Assembly (NCBI GenBank): GCA_023416335.1 | Contig: JAEZHY010000136.1 | Location: 1 to 64,000 of the forward strand | DNA length: 64,000 nucleotides | Source of the DNA: Pseudomonadota bacterium | GTDB lineage: Bacteria; Desulfobacterota; Syntrophobacteria; Syntrophobacterales; Syntrophobacteraceae | Reading direction: 5' to 3' | Made by a program: the position numbers and the translations under genes | The notes under the pieces: model-generated | What the model was told of the DNA's origin: nothing | Seen by the model: only the letters and a program-made list of their open reading frames with translations | Database searches by the model: none | In this document: piece by piece, positions 26,838 to 35,582 of the stretch | How positions within the stretch are numbered: position 1 is the stretch's first letter | Layout of the letters: every line of letters starts with the position of its first letter

Positions 26838-28289
26838 ATGACCCGTTTTTTCGCGTTCTTATCATCGATTCGCTGGCAGGATATTGTCGATATACTGATA
26901 AACAGCTACATCCTGCTGCGCCTTTATATCCTGTTCCAGGGAACAAATGCGTTTCGCGTCCTGGTCGGCATCACCTCGCTCTGGATCCTCCAGGAAGTTG
27001 CGGCGAGCATCGGCCTGATTCTGACCAGTTGGGCCATACGCGGTATTACGGCTGCGGCGGCCATTATCATTATTGTCGTGTTCCGGAATGAAATTCGTGC
27101 GGCTCTTCAGGTTCGGAACTTGAAGGCTTTCTTGTGGGGTGTTCCCAATCGCGAACAATCCACGCCCGTTGACATCATCAGCGAGAGCGTATTCCAGATG
27201 GCAAAGAGGCGGGTAGGGGCGCTGATCGTGTTTCCGGGGAAGGAAGACCTGGGGGAAGTCATCCATGGAGGAATTCCCTGGAAGGGAACCATTTCCCAGG
27301 AAATGCTGATGAGTATTTTCTGGCCCAACAACCCGGTCCATGACGGGGCCATAATTCTTGACGGCGAGCAGGTCACCGAAGTGGGAGTCCTTCTTCCTCT
27401 GTCCCAACGACAGGATCTGCCTTCCTATTACGGCACCAGACATCGAGCGGCTGTCGGACTTGCGGAAAGGACGGACGCGCTTGTGGTCGTCGTGTCCGAG
27501 GAAAGGGGGCGGGTGAGTGTTGCCAAGGACTACGGCATCGCTCCGATAATGGACAGCGAAACCCTTTCTCAGGCGCTCAAAAAACATCTGAATCTCACCG
27601 ATATCAGTCCTGAGCGGCAGCGCGAAAAGGAACGCGTGAAGCTGATCGTGGCGGCCAGCCTTTCTCTCCTGATCATGACGGGTATATGGTTCGGTTTTAC
27701 CCGCAGCCAGGATACGATCGTGGCACTCAACGTGCCTATCGAATACGTAAACCGTCCCGCCAATTACGAAATTCTTGAGACTTCCATAGATGAGGCGCGG
27801 CTGCAACTTTTCGGTTCGAGTGCCCTTATAAAGTCTTTGAAACCCGGCCAGGTCGGAGTGCGTGTGGATTTGGGGAAAGCTGCGGAAGGTCGAAATACGT
27901 TCACCATTACCCAGGATGACATCATCCTGCCGCCGGGGGTCTCTCTTAACAAGATCCAGCCGACGGCCATAGATGTTACCCTGGATATTCCCGCGACAAA
28001 GGAACTCCCCATTCAGGTCGATTGGGTGGGCCGCCTACCCGAAAACCTTGTACTGACTCAGGTGACCACTGTCCCCGAGTCCGTCAAAGTGATCGGCGGA
28101 AGCAAAACGCTCGAAAAGGTGAGCACTGTATATTCCGCGCCGATAAGACTGGACAACCTTTCCAAGTCGGGGTCCGTAACGACTCAGATAGTGCTTTCTC
28201 CACCGTCGCTCAAGATGTCGCCCCTGTCTTCAGAGCGCGTTACCGTCCACTATCAGTTGGAAGAAAGGCATCCGACGGAAAGAAAATAA
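26838..28289 (+). CDS. cdaA: Membrane diadenylate cyclase CdaA fused to a YbbR-domain (CdaR-type) region
   Basis: A 483-residue protein. Residues 10-80 contain three membrane helices as in CdaA. Residues about 110-235 form the DisA_N/DAC domain with DGA at 169-171 and RHR at 201-203, the catalytic motifs for making c-di-AMP from two ATP. A fourth membrane helix (about 267-287) follows. Extracytoplasmic YbbR repeats then run from about 295 to 475 (IEYVNRPANYEI ... VRVDLGKAAEGRNTF ... VDWVGRLPENL). In Firmicutes CdaA and its regulator CdaR are separate proteins from adjacent genes; here one chain carries both. A terminator follows at once. Confidence 0.88.
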   Translation: MTRFFAFLSSIRWQDIVDILINSYILLRLYILFQGTNAFRVLVGITSLWILQEVAASIGLILTSWAIRGITAAAAIIIIVVFRNEIRAALQVRNLKAFLWGVPNREQSTPVDIISESVFQMAKRRVGALIVFPGKEDLGEVIHGGIPWKGTISQEMLMSIFWPNNPVHDGAIILDGEQVTEVGVLLPLSQRQDLPSYYGTRHRAAVGLAERTDALVVVVSEERGRVSVAKDYGIAPIMDSETLSQALKKHLNLTDISPERQREKERVKLIVAASLSLLIMTGIWFGFTRSQDTIVALNVPIEYVNRPANYEILETSIDEARLQLFGSSALIKSLKPGQVGVRVDLGKAAEGRNTFTITQDDIILPPGVSLNKIQPTAIDVTLDIPATKELPIQVDWVGRLPENLVLTQVTTVPESVKVIGGSKTLEKVSTVYSAPIRLDNLSKSGSVTTQIVLSPPSLKMSPLSSERVTVHYQLEERHPTERK

Positions 28290-28346
28290 AAGATAACCGC
28301 CTCGCGGCCGAAAAATTCTTGGTACGGATCTCGAGGCGGTTATCTT
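28290..28346. terminator. Bidirectional rho-independent terminator
   Basis: A perfect 15-bp stem, AAGATAACCGCCTCG (28290-28304) with its complement at 28332-28346, between the convergent cdaA and lipoprotein genes. Flanking A- and T-rich ends serve both directions. Confidence 0.88.
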
Positions 28347-28366
28347 ATTTTCTGCTCACTGCTCAC

Positions 28367-28984
28367 TCATTTGGGCCTGTACAAACCAAAGTCGTCTGCC
28401 TGGTAAGAGTCCAGCTCAGCCTTCGTTCCGTCCAGCAATTCAACTACAGCGAAAATCTCTTTTCCTTCTTTTTCCCTGCCCGCATATACTTCCATCTGCA
28501 CCGCCGCAACGTACTTTGCCTGAACGGTCAGCAGCCTCTCTTTAACCGCCAGTTTCCTGGCTTCCAGGATAATGCATTTATCGATCAGATCGTGATAGCT
28601 TACAAGTTGCTCCTGCCAGGAGGTCTTCCACCTTTTGCTCCACTCTGCCAGACGTGATTCCATTTCATCCGTTATTTCTATTTCATTATCCGGATCGCGC
28701 AGGGCAGGGAATTCCAAAAGGATTTGCTCGAATTCCTTCCAGCGCGGCTGATCGGAGAGCTGCTTGATTTCCTCCAAAACCGGCCCCAGCTGGGAATAAA
28801 AAGCAGATGCGCTCTCATTTACGGTATCCAGGGAACTGTTTGCTTCGATCAGTTTGCTCTGCACCTGCTTCTCATCTATCTGCGTTCCAGCCTGATTATA
28901 CCTCTGTGAAAATGAAGCACACCCCTGTATTAGAAACAACGCAAGTGTGCAGGGCATAAGGAAACGGAAATAAGATGCTTTCAT
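28367..28984 (-). CDS. Putative lipoprotein of unknown function
   Basis: A 205-residue protein with a type II signal peptide: MKASYFRFLMPCTLALFLIQGC, lipobox LIQGC with Cys22. The mature protein is helical and highly charged, with possible coiled coil between residues 40 and 175, and many Glu/Lys/Gln. I do not recognise a family. It is monocistronic and ends at the shared terminator. Confidence 0.75.
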   Translation of the reverse strand: MKASYFRFLMPCTLALFLIQGCASFSQRYNQAGTQIDEKQVQSKLIEANSSLDTVNESASAFYSQLGPVLEEIKQLSDQPRWKEFEQILLEFPALRDPDNEIEITDEMESRLAEWSKRWKTSWQEQLVSYHDLIDKCIILEARKLAVKERLLTVQAKYVAAVQMEVYAGREKEGKEIFAVVELLDGTKAELDSYQADDFGLYRPK

Positions 28985-29649
28985 ATTTCTCTCACTGCCT
29001 CGATTTCGGGATAACTCCCTGTCAATGTACGTAGAATCAGGTAAAAGTATGTAGAAAATTCTCTGGTGAATACATTATTAATACGTATAAAATACAGTCT
29101 TCACCGGATTTAAAAACAACAAAAATTTGATATTGTGACAATCAAGAGATTGTCCCTCCTTCAAAGTTTCACTTTTAAGACCCCGTATCCATTCGCCCCG
29201 GAAAGCCAGGACCCCCCGCCCCTGGCTTTCTTCTTTTCTTACCCCGCTCTGAAATGATGTGCTCGCGCATTTTTCTCAACAGGCAAGTCCCTCGGGCCTG
29301 AGTTCTGCTGCCTGTGTATATCTTGCCTTCCCTTTGCCGGGGAGAATTTAAAACTCCATTACATTTTTAGCTGAAAGGCAGGCAGCAACCCGGGAGCCTT
29401 CTCCTGCAAAATTCCCGGTCGATCCTTGCCTCATCTTCAGAAATGGGAGCCCCCCAATTAGCTGCTCTGCTCATTTTAGAGCCGTTTTCGGCACTAAATC
29501 CACCCATCATTGTCTTCCGGGCAGAAAAGATGATTATCTTTTTAGTTCATGACCACGGGCAGGTCGAGAAAATTATCTTTCCCGCATGCATTATCGGCCG
29601 CGAGTGGTTATTTTGCTACTTAGAAGTTGCTGAATGTAAGGAGGAAAAG
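28985..29649. other. Long intergenic region with hairpins and an orphan terminator
   Basis: 665 bp without a convincing gene. Two hairpins stand out, at 29137-29154 and 29201-29230. A TATAAA-like box occurs near 29085 (ACGTATAAAATAC). See the terminator entry and the sRNA finding. Confidence 0.5.
29201..29230 (+). terminator. Orphan rho-independent terminator, possible end of a small RNA
   Basis: GAAAGCCAGG (29201-29210) pairs with CCTGGCTTTC (29221-29230), followed by TTCTTTTCTT on the plus strand. No plus-strand protein gene lies upstream before 28289, where another terminator already acts. A second hairpin, GACAATC/GATTGTC, is at 29137-29154. Confidence 0.55.
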
Positions 29650-29838
29650 ATGTCGGAAAATATATTGGAAGATCTGCTTGAAAAGTTGAATCCGGTAGCG
29701 GACCGCATTCTGGAATTCCTTGTGGGAAAACAGCCCAGAGTGCAGGAAGTCAAAGTACGGATCCCGCACAGAGTTGTTTACGTCGATCGCCGGTTCCGCC
29801 GTCTTTCGCCTTCCGGTTCCAACTGCAGCCGATATTAG
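29650..29838 (+). CDS. Small hypothetical protein
   Basis: A 62-residue frame starting at ATG 29650 with an optimal AAGGAGGAAAAG site. The N-terminal part is an amphipathic acidic helix (ENILEDLLEKLNPVADRILEFLV); the C-terminal part is very basic (VYVDRRFRRLSPSGSNCSRY). No family recognised. The ribosome-binding site is the main evidence that it is translated; the longer frame to 29443 has no start signal. Confidence 0.5.
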   Translation: MSENILEDLLEKLNPVADRILEFLVGKQPRVQEVKVRIPHRVVYVDRRFRRLSPSGSNCSRY

Positions 29839-29922
29839 ACCCCGCTTCCCTGGTCTCCCCGGATTGTCCTCACGAGTTTTAACGCAGAGTCTGCCGGAAA
29901 AACGAGATCAGTTACCCACCAA

Positions 29923-29990
29923 AAAAACGGCAGGCATTTATGAGATTTCCGGATAGTATTACCGGGAATGCACGAATGCCTGCCGTTTTT
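29923..29990. terminator. Bidirectional terminator at the end of livF
   Basis: AAAAACGGCAGGCATT (29923-29938) and its exact complement at 29975-29990 form a 16-bp stem, ending in T5 on the plus strand and A-run/T-run on the minus strand. It touches the livF stop codon and also ends transcription of the small plus-strand ORF. Confidence 0.85.
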
Positions 29991-30694
29991 CAGATTCCGA
30001 GAAAAGCTTGCTTCACCTGGTCGTTTTCGAGGAGTTCTTTTCCTTTGCCTTCCAGGACTACTCTGCCGTTTTCCAGCACATAGGCACGGTCGCATATAGC
30101 CAGCGTCTGCTTGACGTTTTGTTCGACCATGAGGATGGTAAGGCCTTGATCATGGATCTTCAGGGCGAGCCTGAAGATTTCCTGGGTCAGCAGAGGCGAC
30201 AAACCGAGTGAAGGCTCGTCAAACATGATCATTTTTGGCAAAGACATCAGTCCGCGGGCAATGGCGCACATCTGCTGTTCCCCGCCCGACATGGTTCCGG
30301 CCATTTGCTTTCTGCGTTCCCGCAGGCGGGGAAAAAGATCGAAAACCCATTCCAGTGTTTCTTTCCGTTTTGCTTTGGCTTCAGGCGTGAGAGACCCGAG
30401 TTCGAGATTCTCTATTACGGTCATCTCGGGGAAGAGCTGGCGGGCTTCAGGCACATGCGCTATTCCGGTTTCCACAATTTTGTATGGCGGAATTTTGTCC
30501 AGCCGCTGGTCTTTAAACCAGATTTCACCCCCGGAGATGGGAACGATGCTCGAAATCGTGCGCATGATCGTGCTTTTTCCGGCGCCGTTTGCTCCTACGA
30601 GTACGACAAATTCATTTTCGCCGACGTGAAAAGATACGTCCCACAAGACCTGGACATCCCCGTAGCCGGCATTCAAGTGTTCCACCCGCAGCAT
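29990..30694 (-). CDS. livF: Branched-chain amino acid ABC transporter, ATP-binding protein LivF
   Basis: A 234-residue ABC ATPase, the usual LivF length. Walker A GANGAGKST, signature MSGGEQQM, Walker B KMIMFDEPS and a switch His-like region are visible. The ATG at 30692-30694 follows GGGAAAGGAATAGAA and is 2 bp after the livG stop. A much longer frame upstream is a shadow of livG. With LivG it powers the importer from the cytoplasmic face. Confidence 0.93.
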   Translation of the reverse strand: MLRVEHLNAGYGDVQVLWDVSFHVGENEFVVLVGANGAGKSTIMRTISSIVPISGGEIWFKDQRLDKIPPYKIVETGIAHVPEARQLFPEMTVIENLELGSLTPEAKAKRKETLEWVFDLFPRLRERRKQMAGTMSGGEQQMCAIARGLMSLPKMIMFDEPSLGLSPLLTQEIFRLALKIHDQGLTILMVEQNVKQTLAICDRAYVLENGRVVLEGKGKELLENDQVKQAFLGI

Positions 30695-30696
30695 TT

Positions 30697-31410
30697 CTAT
30701 TCCTTTCCCAGATAGGCTTCGATAACGTCCTGGTTGTTGGCGACTTCGGCTGGGGTCCCCCGGGCTATTTCCTGGCCGTAGTTTATGCAAAGAATTCGAT
30801 CGCACAGATTCATGATTACATGCATGATGTGCTCGACAATGATGATGGTGATTCCCGAATTGCGCATCTTGCGGATGAGCTGCACACCGTCGGCCTGCTC
30901 CTGGGGCGTTAGTCCGGCCATTGTCTCGTCGAGCAGGAGCAGTTTGGGTTCGGTCGCAAGTGCCCGGGCGATTTCCATCCTCTTGCGGTCTCCTATGGTC
31001 AGGCCTTTTGCGGAATAATCGATCTTTTTTTCCATCTCGCAGAAATGGAGCACCTCGAGTGCTTTGTCTCGCGCTACCGTACTGTTCGAAGTCCTGCAAA
31101 AAGCGCTGGTCATAACGTTTTCCAGCACGGTCATACGGCGAAGAGGTTTCACGATCTGGAACGTTCTGCCGACACCCTCCTTGCATACTTTCCAGGTCGG
31201 CAACCCGTTCATTTCCTTGCCTCTGAAACGGATCGTTCCCGAAGTGATCGGGTAGTAGGCTGTGATGAGATTAAATACGGTGGTCTTTCCCGAACCGTTA
31301 GGTCCAATCAGTCCGTATATTTCACCTTCCTCTACCTGGAAGGTGAGATTATTGACGGCAATGAGTCCACCGAAAGCCTTCGTCAGGCGGTGCGTTTCGA
31401 AAAAATGCAT
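30697..31410 (-). CDS. livG: Branched-chain amino acid ABC transporter, ATP-binding protein LivG
   Basis: A 237-residue ABC ATPase with Walker A GPNGSGKTT, the region TIGDRKRMEIARALATEPKLLLLDE that carries the degenerate signature and Walker B of LivG proteins, and the C-terminal GTPAEVANNQDVIEAYLGKE typical of the LivG subfamily. It is the second ATPase of the heterodimer. Confidence 0.93.
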   Translation of the reverse strand: MHFFETHRLTKAFGGLIAVNNLTFQVEEGEIYGLIGPNGSGKTTVFNLITAYYPITSGTIRFRGKEMNGLPTWKVCKEGVGRTFQIVKPLRRMTVLENVMTSAFCRTSNSTVARDKALEVLHFCEMEKKIDYSAKGLTIGDRKRMEIARALATEPKLLLLDETMAGLTPQEQADGVQLIRKMRNSGITIIIVEHIMHVIMNLCDRILCINYGQEIARGTPAEVANNQDVIEAYLGKE

Positions 31411-31413
31411 ATC

Positions 31414-32391
31414 TCAGTTCCCACTTGTAACGGAAGGTACGACTTTTTCCCTGGCCCACAGTCCCTGAATTTTCAGCCAGTCCCCGACAACTCCGTTAGC
31501 CATGTAACGGATTACGACAATGACCAGCAATCCGAATGCGAGTGCATGGGCGTTGCTGACCCATTTGGGAGCGAATCCGAAAAAGGAACTTCGGAAGAGT
31601 TCCTGGAGGAGCACCATGATAAATGCCCCGACAGGAGGTCCCCAGATGGTTCCGGCTCCGCCGATTATCGCGACAAGAATCGCCATGATCGAAATAAAGT
31701 AGAGCGAAAAGACCACTTCGGGATCGATGAAGCCCATGTAGTTCATGTAAAACGCACCCGCGAGTCCCGTGAAAAAGGAACTCACGAGAAGCGAAATACT
31801 CTTGTACCGGAAAGCGCTGATTCCCAGCGCCTCGGCTGCATCCTGGTCCTCGCGGATTGCAACGAAGTAGAAACCCCACTTGGATTTCATAATTCGGCTA
31901 AGCGTAAATACGCAAAGGGCCGCAAGCCCCAGCGCCAGAAAGTAGTAGGGCACCTTGGAGCGGAAAGTCTGAATGATGAGAATTCCCTGCATTCCCTCGG
32001 TGAAATCCCTCCAGTAAATGAAAACGAGCCGGAAGACTTCAGCTATTGCGAGGGTTGCGAGATTGAAGTATGTGCCGCGCAGTCTGAAGCAGACGCAGCC
32101 GAGGAGGAAACCGAAGACCATGGCCATCGGTCCGCCAAGCAGCATGCCCCACCATGCAGAGATCCCCAATTGCGTGGTGCAAAGACCCGCCGAGTATGCG
32201 CCAATTCCGAAGAAAATGGCATGCCCGAAGGATATTTGCCCCGTGTATCCTGCGAGCAGGTTCCACGATGAGCCGATTACCACCCACATCAGGGCAATGA
32301 TGAATACATGTCGATAGTAGTCGGAAGAGATGAAGAGCGGAAACAGTGCAAGCAATGCAACTGCCGCGATCTTTGCGTATTTCTGTTTCAT
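31414..32391 (-). CDS. livM: Branched-chain amino acid ABC transporter permease LivM
   Basis: A 325-residue permease with about eight to ten membrane helices and the LivM motifs LLAGYTGQISFGHAIFFGIGAY and GGAGTIWGPPVGAFI. It forms the membrane channel with LivH. Its stop lies 3 bp before livG. Confidence 0.93.
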   Translation of the reverse strand: MKQKYAKIAAVALLALFPLFISSDYYRHVFIIALMWVVIGSSWNLLAGYTGQISFGHAIFFGIGAYSAGLCTTQLGISAWWGMLLGGPMAMVFGFLLGCVCFRLRGTYFNLATLAIAEVFRLVFIYWRDFTEGMQGILIIQTFRSKVPYYFLALGLAALCVFTLSRIMKSKWGFYFVAIREDQDAAEALGISAFRYKSISLLVSSFFTGLAGAFYMNYMGFIDPEVVFSLYFISIMAILVAIIGGAGTIWGPPVGAFIMVLLQELFRSSFFGFAPKWVSNAHALAFGLLVIVVIRYMANGVVGDWLKIQGLWAREKVVPSVTSGN

Positions 32392-32404
32392 CTTGATTCC
32401 CCTG

Positions 32405-33280
32405 TTACACTTTGGTCAGAGTCTTGAGGCCGCCCGGCAGAAATACGAGGACGAGGACAAATATCACCATGCCGAAGGCATCTTTCAGGGCCATCGATAT
32501 ATAGGTGGCTCCGAGCGACTCCGCGACGCCAAGGACCAGTCCTCCCATGATTGCACCTACCGTGCTTCCCATACCGCCGAGGACCGTGATTATGAATGCT
32601 TTCAGAGTGAACGGGCCGCCGACGTCGGGAAAAAGATAGTAGATCGGAAGGAGAAGCGTTCCTCCTGCGGCTGCCATTGCGGCGCCCAGGCCATATGTTA
32701 GCTGGGTTATCCAATCTGCGTTAATGCCCATGATCATGGCTGCATCCTTGTTCTGGGCCGTTGCGCGCACGGATTTTCCAGTATCCGTCTTAAGCAGGAA
32801 AAAGAAGAGGCACGCGGTAAGCAGGACTGCAAGTCCGAATGCCACGAACATGGGAACATTCCACGATATGGATCCAATCATGAAAGTGGCGGAACTGTAA
32901 GACGTTTTTACAGATTTGTAATCGGAATGGAATATGAACCGAATCGTCTCGGTCAGAACCATGCCGATTCCAACAGTCATGAGGATCTGGTTTTGCGGGA
33001 TAACCGAATCGATTTTTATCAGAGGATTTAGCAGATATTTCTGTATGCCTACGCCGACCATAAACAATACGGGCGGAGCAACGAGGAGTGCAAAATATGG
33101 ATCGAGATTCAAATACTGGTAAAGCAGGAACGTAATGTACATTGCCACCATCATCAATTGGCCGTGGGCCAGGTTGATGATACGCATAACACCCATTATC
33201 AGGGTCATTCCCAGCCCTATCAGAGCGTAGACGCCGCCGATCAGGATTCCCGCAACAAGCGTCTGAATGAACATTTCCAT
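32405..33280 (-). CDS. livH: Branched-chain amino acid ABC transporter permease LivH
   Basis: A 291-residue permease. The start MEMFIQTLVAGILIGGVYAL is typical for LivH and is preceded by AAAGGATTTTCA. Motifs MRIINLAHGQLMMVAMY and VLGGMGSTVGAIMGGLVLG are present. A longer frame to 33454 runs through the hairpin region and is not coding. Confidence 0.92.
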   Translation of the reverse strand: MEMFIQTLVAGILIGGVYALIGLGMTLIMGVMRIINLAHGQLMMVAMYITFLLYQYLNLDPYFALLVAPPVLFMVGVGIQKYLLNPLIKIDSVIPQNQILMTVGIGMVLTETIRFIFHSDYKSVKTSYSSATFMIGSISWNVPMFVAFGLAVLLTACLFFFLLKTDTGKSVRATAQNKDAAMIMGINADWITQLTYGLGAAMAAAGGTLLLPIYYLFPDVGGPFTLKAFIITVLGGMGSTVGAIMGGLVLGVAESLGATYISMALKDAFGMVIFVLVLVFLPGGLKTLTKV

Positions 33281-33312
33281 TGAAAATCCTTTCCCTCGCC
33301 TACGGACAAAGA

Positions 33313-33343
33313 AAGGGGACAGCAAATCGAGATGCCGTCCCCT
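33313..33343 (-). terminator. Intercistronic hairpin between livK and livH
   Basis: AAGGGGAC (33313-33320) pairs with GTCCCCTT (33336-33343). On the transcript the stem is followed by UUCUUUG. Such hairpins after binding-protein genes commonly stop part of the transcription or protect the 3' end, so that the binding protein is made in excess. Confidence 0.55.
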
Positions 33344-33353
33344 TGCGATGGTG

Positions 33354-34550
33354 CTATTTCCAGTTCTTTTCCCAGTCGATCGGATAAATGAAAGGCTTGC
33401 CGGCGGTATCCTTCGGCCAGACCATCTCCAGTTTTCCATCGATCCACTGAACAAGATAGGTGGGCAGCTTGTTCTGATTGGTCATCTTCTCATAGGAAAC
33501 GAACTTGACCGGCCCGAAAACCGTCATCATATCCGTTTTGGAAAGGGACTCGCGAACGTCGTCCGGATTGAAGGTTTTGGCCCTCTTGAGAGTATCTGCT
33601 ATGACGTAAGCCGAGGCGTATCCTTCGGCGCCGTGATATTCGGTATCCATTTTGTAGCGGCTTACGAACTTCTCATAGTATTCCTTGGCGCCGGGGTAGG
33701 GGAGGGTCTGGTACCACAGCGTTGCGGAATACACCATGTTTGCCGCTTTCCCTGCGTTCTGGCCGAATTCGGGAAGCGTAAAACCCGCGCCTCCGCCAAC
33801 GAAAAGTTTGGGCGTGAGTTTGAGTTCCATTGACTGGTTCATGAGGAGCGAAGCATCCATCAGGTAGGAAACCATGTAGATTACGTCGGGGTTTGCCTGT
33901 TTGACTTTGACCAGCAACGGTTTGAAGTCGACTCCGCCGCTCTGGTAACCCTCATTCATTACGACCTTTAGGTTGAGCTTTTCACAGGTCTGCTGGAAGG
34001 TTTTTGATCCGGAGGACCCGAAGTTCGTGTTCTCGAAAAGAATGGCAACTGTCTGAGGTTTCACGACATCGGTCAGGAAGGACTCAAGCGCCTTGGGATA
34101 GTCTCCTACGGGCTGGTTGAGGCGAAAAACGTAATCCCATTTCATCTCGGTGATCTTGTTGTCCGAACCCGTGCTGACAAGGAAAGGAATCCTGTTCTGT
34201 TGAGCAACGCCCGCAATGGCGAAGGTCTCGGAACTGCCGTAACCGCCGCCGAGCATGACGACCTTGTCCTTGGTTATCAGCTTTTCCGCGGCAGCACGTG
34301 CAACGTCGGGCCGACCCGTATCGTCTTCGAAGAGGAACTCGAGCTTCTTTCCATTAATACCGCCGGCTGCATTGATCTCTTCGAGGGCCATTGCAAAGGA
34401 TTTTTGCTCGATTTCTCCGAACTTTGCTTTCTCACCCGTGCCCGGCAGGATAATCCCTACTTTTACAGTGTCCTGGCAAAAGCCCACAGAAGGAACAAAC
34501 AGGCAAAGAACAAGTGCCAGTACGGTCATGAACTTGAACACATGCTTCAT
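33354..34550 (-). CDS. livK: Branched-chain amino acid-type periplasmic binding protein LivK
   Basis: A 398-residue type I periplasmic binding protein. The ATG at 34548-34550 follows GAAGGAGGTTCT and opens a signal peptide ending at VGFCQ. The mature start DTVKVGIILPGTGEKAKFG and LEFLFEDDTGRPDVARAAAEKLI are typical of the Peripla_BP_6 family. In this family ligands include Leu/Ile/Val but also amides, urea and aromatic acids, so the true substrate is uncertain. Confidence 0.92.
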   Translation of the reverse strand: MKHVFKFMTVLALVLCLFVPSVGFCQDTVKVGIILPGTGEKAKFGEIEQKSFAMALEEINAAGGINGKKLEFLFEDDTGRPDVARAAAEKLITKDKVVMLGGGYGSSETFAIAGVAQQNRIPFLVSTGSDNKITEMKWDYVFRLNQPVGDYPKALESFLTDVVKPQTVAILFENTNFGSSGSKTFQQTCEKLNLKVVMNEGYQSGGVDFKPLLVKVKQANPDVIYMVSYLMDASLLMNQSMELKLTPKLFVGGGAGFTLPEFGQNAGKAANMVYSATLWYQTLPYPGAKEYYEKFVSRYKMDTEYHGAEGYASAYVIADTLKRAKTFNPDDVRESLSKTDMMTVFGPVKFVSYEKMTNQNKLPTYLVQWIDGKLEMVWPKDTAGKPFIYPIDWEKNWK

Positions 34551-34856
34551 AGAACCTCCTTCTTTCAAAAGACGATGAAAAGTCGGGAACGAGTCCCAAA
34601 ATGAAAAAAAACACAAACTTTTTGTCGGTGCTTGAGGAAATAGATGGAGAACAGGGAGTATTAGCTGAGAACGACGCTAAGCAAAATAGTATATGAAACG
34701 AGGGCAAGTCAAGGCGGATTCAATGCACAAGCGGGATTGAACCGCATTTTTTGAATTCCGGCCAACTGCCTTTCGTTTTCAGTAAATTCCCCTTGAAAAA
34801 TTTCTGCTATTAGAAAAACTAAATATTTAAATCAACGAAAGTGTAAATTCAATTTT
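34551..34856. other. Region upstream of livK
   Basis: 306 bp of AT-rich DNA between livK and the metallophosphoesterase gene, both on the minus strand. Apart from the candidate promoter below I see no structure. Confidence 0.45.
34686..34712 (-). promoter_or_regulatory. livK: Candidate sigma-70-type promoter of the liv operon
   Basis: On the minus strand TTGACT (34707-34712) is followed after 15 bases by TACTAT (34686-34691), or after 13 by TATACT. The spacing is shorter than ideal. It lies about 140 bp before the livK start. Confidence 0.3.
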
Positions 34857-35582
34857 TCACCAGAGTCGTGTGGCATTGATCCTGGGAAAACCAAGGCGTA
34901 TGATTTTCTCACTGGTAACTGCGATGTCGTAGGGGACAAATCGGACCTCAACGGATTTTTCCAAACTGTCCCAGATGAGGTACTTTGCACAGTTGTCCCC
35001 GTCTCTTGGTTGTCCCACGCTCCCGGCATTGATGATATATTTGGTTCCCTCGTCGAGCCTGATCGTTTCCTGTCCGATATCCGAGCGATCTGCCCGACCG
35101 TCCCGGAAGGAGACCAGTTCAAGGGTATGCGTATGCCCCACAAAACATAAGTGTTGCTTCATTTTCTCGAAGATGCGGATAAGCTGGCGGCCTCTTGCCT
35201 CAAAAAGGTAGTCCGTGATCGAATCCGGAGGGCACCCGTGTACCAGCAGGCAATCTTCCAGCACCAAAGTTGATGGAAGTTGAGTGATCCAGTCTTTTGT
35301 TTCCGGGGAAATCAGTTGCTCAGTCAGAAGAAGAGATTTTCTTGCCGATTCGTTGAACCAGGTGAGATATTCGGGCCGGGCAATTCCGAGTTCGTGGTTG
35401 CCCATCACGGAAGGGATTTTCATGGACCGGATTTGTTGGACAACTTCGTCGGGGTCCGGCCCATATCCTACATTATCTCCGAGGCTTACAGCAGTGTCGA
35501 TCCCGGCCCGGCCCCAATCGGCCGCTACTTCGCGGAATGCTTCGCTGTTGCCGTGAATGTCGGAGATAATGGCGATTTTCAT
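34857..35582 (-). CDS. Calcineurin-like metallophosphoesterase
   Basis: A 241-residue protein with the metallophosphoesterase motifs ISDIHGNSEAF, SLGDNVGYGPDP, VMGNHE, LLVHGCPPD and FVGHTHTLEL, so all metal ligands are present. The GYGPDP variant is typical of YfcE/ApaH-like bacterial proteins without an assigned substrate. The ATG overlaps the dacB stop (ATGA), so it is the last gene of the aro-dacB run. Confidence 0.87.
   Translation of the reverse strand: MKIAIISDIHGNSEAFREVAADWGRAGIDTAVSLGDNVGYGPDPDEVVQQIRSMKIPSVMGNHELGIARPEYLTWFNESARKSLLLTEQLISPETKDWITQLPSTLVLEDCLLVHGCPPDSITDYLFEARGRQLIRIFEKMKQHLCFVGHTHTLELVSFRDGRADRSDIGQETIRLDEGTKYIINAGSVGQPRDGDNCAKYLIWDSLEKSVEVRFVPYDIAVTSEKIIRLGFPRINATRLW

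Noticed and set aside
30695..31186. N-terminal extension of livF by 164 codons
   Set aside because: It overlaps livG completely. LivF has its normal length from the ATG at 30694, which has a good ribosome-binding site.
31045..32271. A 408-codon plus-strand frame opposite livG and livM
   Set aside because: No start signal or domain; both liv genes are certain.
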